A stretch of DNA of 64,000 nucleotides from NCBI GenBank assembly GCA_024692235.1, contig JAILMW010000028.1:1-64000 (forward strand). The letters run 5' to 3'. Source of the DNA: Saccharofermentans sp. (GTDB lineage: Bacteria; Bacillota; Clostridia; Saccharofermentanales; Saccharofermentanaceae). A program made the position numbers and the translations under genes. The notes under the pieces are model-generated. The model was given only the letters and a program-made list of their open reading frames with translations, was not told the origin of the DNA and made no database searches. Shown one piece after another: positions 62,396 through 64,000 of this stretch (the stretch's first letter is position 1; every line of letters starts with the position of its first letter).

Positions 62396-64000
62396 ATGGA
62401 AAGGTTTAGTGTTAAGAAGCCTTTCACGGTGCTTGTTGCCGTGATAGCGATAATTGCTCTGGGATTTGTTTCATTGTCGCATCTGACAATGGATCTGCTG
62501 CCGGAGATGAACCTTCCATACCTTATTGTCGTAACAACATATCCCGGAGCCAGCCCGGATAAGGTCGAGGCCCAGGTCACTATCCCCATAGAGAGTTCTC
62601 TCGGTACCATAAGCGGTGTAGAGAATGTCTCTTCTACAAGTTCCGAGAATTACTCCATGGTACAGCTCGAATTTGCCGACGGTACGGACATGAATTCCGC
62701 TATCGTTAAGGTATCGGGTGCGATCAATCAGCTGCAGGGAGTTCTTCCCGAAGATGCAGGCACTCCCAGCATAATGGAGATCAGCCTCGATATGCTCGCG
62801 ACAATGTATGTTGCCGTAGAAGTGGACGGCTATGATATCTATCAGCTTACGGATTTTGTTAATAATGATGTTATCCCATATATATCAAGAGTAGACGGAG
62901 TAGCGAGCATCACTACCGTAGGTCTTGTTGAGCAGAGTATTCAGGTCGAGCTAAATCAGGATAAGATCGATGAAGTAAACGACAGGATACTTATGGAGAC
63001 AAATGAAAGACTGGCAGATGCTCAGGAGATGCTCGACGATGCCAATGAGCAGCTTGAAGAAGCTCAGGCGCAGCTGGACGATGCCCAGTCGAGCTTCGGA
63101 GGCACGATGTCTTCGGCGGTCTTCTCTCAGCTTGATGCTCAGGCACCCGCTATAGCGGACGGTATCAGAAATAACATCAGCAATATAAGGTCCCGTCTTA
63201 CGGAGATCAGAGACGGCCTTAACACTTTAAGCCAGAATGCGGATGCGACACTTGCAGGTCTTCAGGCTACTGCCGATCAGGCCGCAGCGGATCTTAATGC
63301 TGCTGCCGATGCTCAGGATCAGATGGCTGCTGCTCTTGCTGATGCACAGGCTTCTTACGATGAGATATCTGCAGCTCTTGAAGCTGCCAATAACGATCCT
63401 TCCACGGATTTTAACTCCCCTGAATATCAGGCTCTTCTGACGGGGGTTCAGGCTGCTTCCGATTCAAGAGATCAGGCAGCCGCACAGTATGGTGTCGCTT
63501 CCGATGAATATGCCGCCGCACAGGCAGCTTACGATGAGGCTTCGGCCGCTTTGACTGCAGCTACTCTCCAGTATTCCGGAGCGGATGCTGCTTCCATAGC
63601 AGCACTTCAGGCCGATATCGATACGATAAGCGCAAATCTTGAGGCATTATCTTCAGGTGTTGACGGTTCCTCTTTCTCCAACCTTGTAGTGTCCACCAGA
63701 GACATTGCATCCGCTGTTGCACAGGCAAGCAGCATTATCGAGAGAGTAAGGTCCATCGATGCCTTAGGCAGTATGTCGGCAAGTCTCGGTAATACCGATG
63801 CACAGCTTGCGACATTAAGCGAATCCTTATCTTCGATCCCTCAGATGTTAGACGGTCTTGAGGCAGCCGCAAGCGGTCTTACACAGGCTCAGCTCGATGC
63901 CGCAGTCGGTTTCTCTACTGCAGCAGTTCGTCTTTCCGATGCCAGGGCTGCACTTGATCAGGCTCAGGCTCAGTATGACGATGCAAGAGAGCAGGCTCTT
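62396..64000 (+). CDS. RND-family exporter with long coiled-coil insertion (partial)
   Basis: 535 codons without a stop; the window ends inside the gene. The first membrane helix (FTVLVAVIAIIALGFVSLSH), MDLLPEMNLPYLIV and YPGASPDKVEAQVT match the start of AcrB/HAE1-type RND permeases, as do IESSLGTISGVENVSSTSSE and VSGAINQLQG. The N-terminal porter subdomains seem to be present to about residue 195. From there an Ala/Gln/Asp/Ser-rich region with heptad-like pattern continues for at least 330 residues (ERLADAQEMLDDANEQLEEA). In AcrB this part would continue into the porter and docking domains. The transport direction is presumably outward. ATG follows AGGGGGGA at 5 bases. Regulation unknown. 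Confidence 0.82.
   Translation, partial: MERFSVKKPFTVLVAVIAIIALGFVSLSHLTMDLLPEMNLPYLIVVTTYPGASPDKVEAQVTIPIESSLGTISGVENVSSTSSENYSMVQLEFADGTDMNSAIVKVSGAINQLQGVLPEDAGTPSIMEISLDMLATMYVAVEVDGYDIYQLTDFVNNDVIPYISRVDGVASITTVGLVEQSIQVELNQDKIDEVNDRILMETNERLADAQEMLDDANEQLEEAQAQLDDAQSSFGGTMSSAVFSQLDAQAPAIADGIRNNISNIRSRLTEIRDGLNTLSQNADATLAGLQATADQAAADLNAAADAQDQMAAALADAQASYDEISAALEAANNDPSTDFNSPEYQALLTGVQAASDSRDQAAAQYGVASDEYAAAQAAYDEASAALTAATLQYSGADAASIAALQADIDTISANLEALSSGVDGSSFSNLVVSTRDIASAVAQASSIIERVRSIDALGSMSASLGNTDAQLATLSESLSSIPQMLDGLEAAASGLTQAQLDAAVGFSTAAVRLSDARAALDQAQAQYDDAREQAL

Noticed and set aside
1..64000. CRISPR arrays, IS elements, transposases, rRNA operon
   Set aside because: No spaced direct repeats of array type, no terminal inverted repeats with a transposase, and no rRNA sequence were seen on reading both strands.

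Overview
The window looks like chromosome of a strictly anaerobic, fermentative low-GC Gram-positive bacterium (Bacillota, class Clostridia). The grounds are the glycyl-radical enzymes NrdD and PflB with their activases, a CtsR-McsA-McsB-ClpC stress operon with CtsR operators, NrdR boxes, a cytoplasmic GH120 beta-xylosidase, several lipoproteins with a clear lipobox, and no outer-membrane genes. Genus cannot be fixed from sequence alone. No IS element, CRISPR array, rRNA operon or intact prophage was seen.

Layout. 1-6376: tightly overlapping aromatic-amino-acid operon (end of DAHP synthase, tyrA, aroB, aroA, aroC, a three-domain chorismate mutase / shikimate dehydrogenase / shikimate kinase fusion, aroQ), together the whole route to chorismate plus the branch to 4-hydroxyphenylpyruvate. 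6420-7718: SseB-domain protein with its own terminator. 7845-14201: NrdR-box promoter and a compact run nrdD-nrdG-(EAL phosphodiesterase with a dead GGDEF)-nnrE-HAD hydrolase. 14183-20277: LysR regulator, Sel1-repeat protein, DUF4236 protein, cysteine synthase, and an acyltransferase with a zinc ribbon. 20386-28471: GH120 beta-xylosidase, a three-gene ABC exporter, a sugar-phosphate isomerase-like protein, an AT-rich acyltransferase gene and an RlmD-like RNA methyltransferase. 28533-36859: class A PBP, then pflB, pflA-lipase-HAD and an MBL hydrolase. 36923-39495: DUF1846 protein and a second acyltransferase. 39526-44431: ctsR-mcsA-mcsB-clpC. 44553-49389: OFA-type transporter, a second zinc-ribbon acyltransferase, and a fused phosphoglycerate kinase-triosephosphate isomerase. 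49542-54687: YugP-type peptidase, hydrolase, two unknown genes, thioesterase, thioredoxin reductase, lipoprotein, peroxiredoxin. 54733-56791: a structured leader RNA and a PgaC-PgaD-like fused polysaccharide synthase. 56788-58695: tRNA-Thr, azlCD, lipoprotein, tRNA-Ser. 58909-64000: lipoproteins, an unknown membrane protein, and an RND-type exporter running off the window.

How they fit together: central anaerobic metabolism (PGK-TIM, PFL, anaerobic RNR) sits beside a thiol-redox set (TrxB, Bcp, CysK) and envelope biogenesis genes (PBP, two zinc-ribbon PlsC-like proteins, polysaccharide synthase, acyltransferases). Signals most worth following up are the uncharacterised leader RNA before the PgaC-PgaD-like fusion, a McsB protein whose kinase active site appears degenerate, the CM-AroE-AroK and PGK-TIM fusions, and the RND protein with a very long coiled-coil-like insertion.
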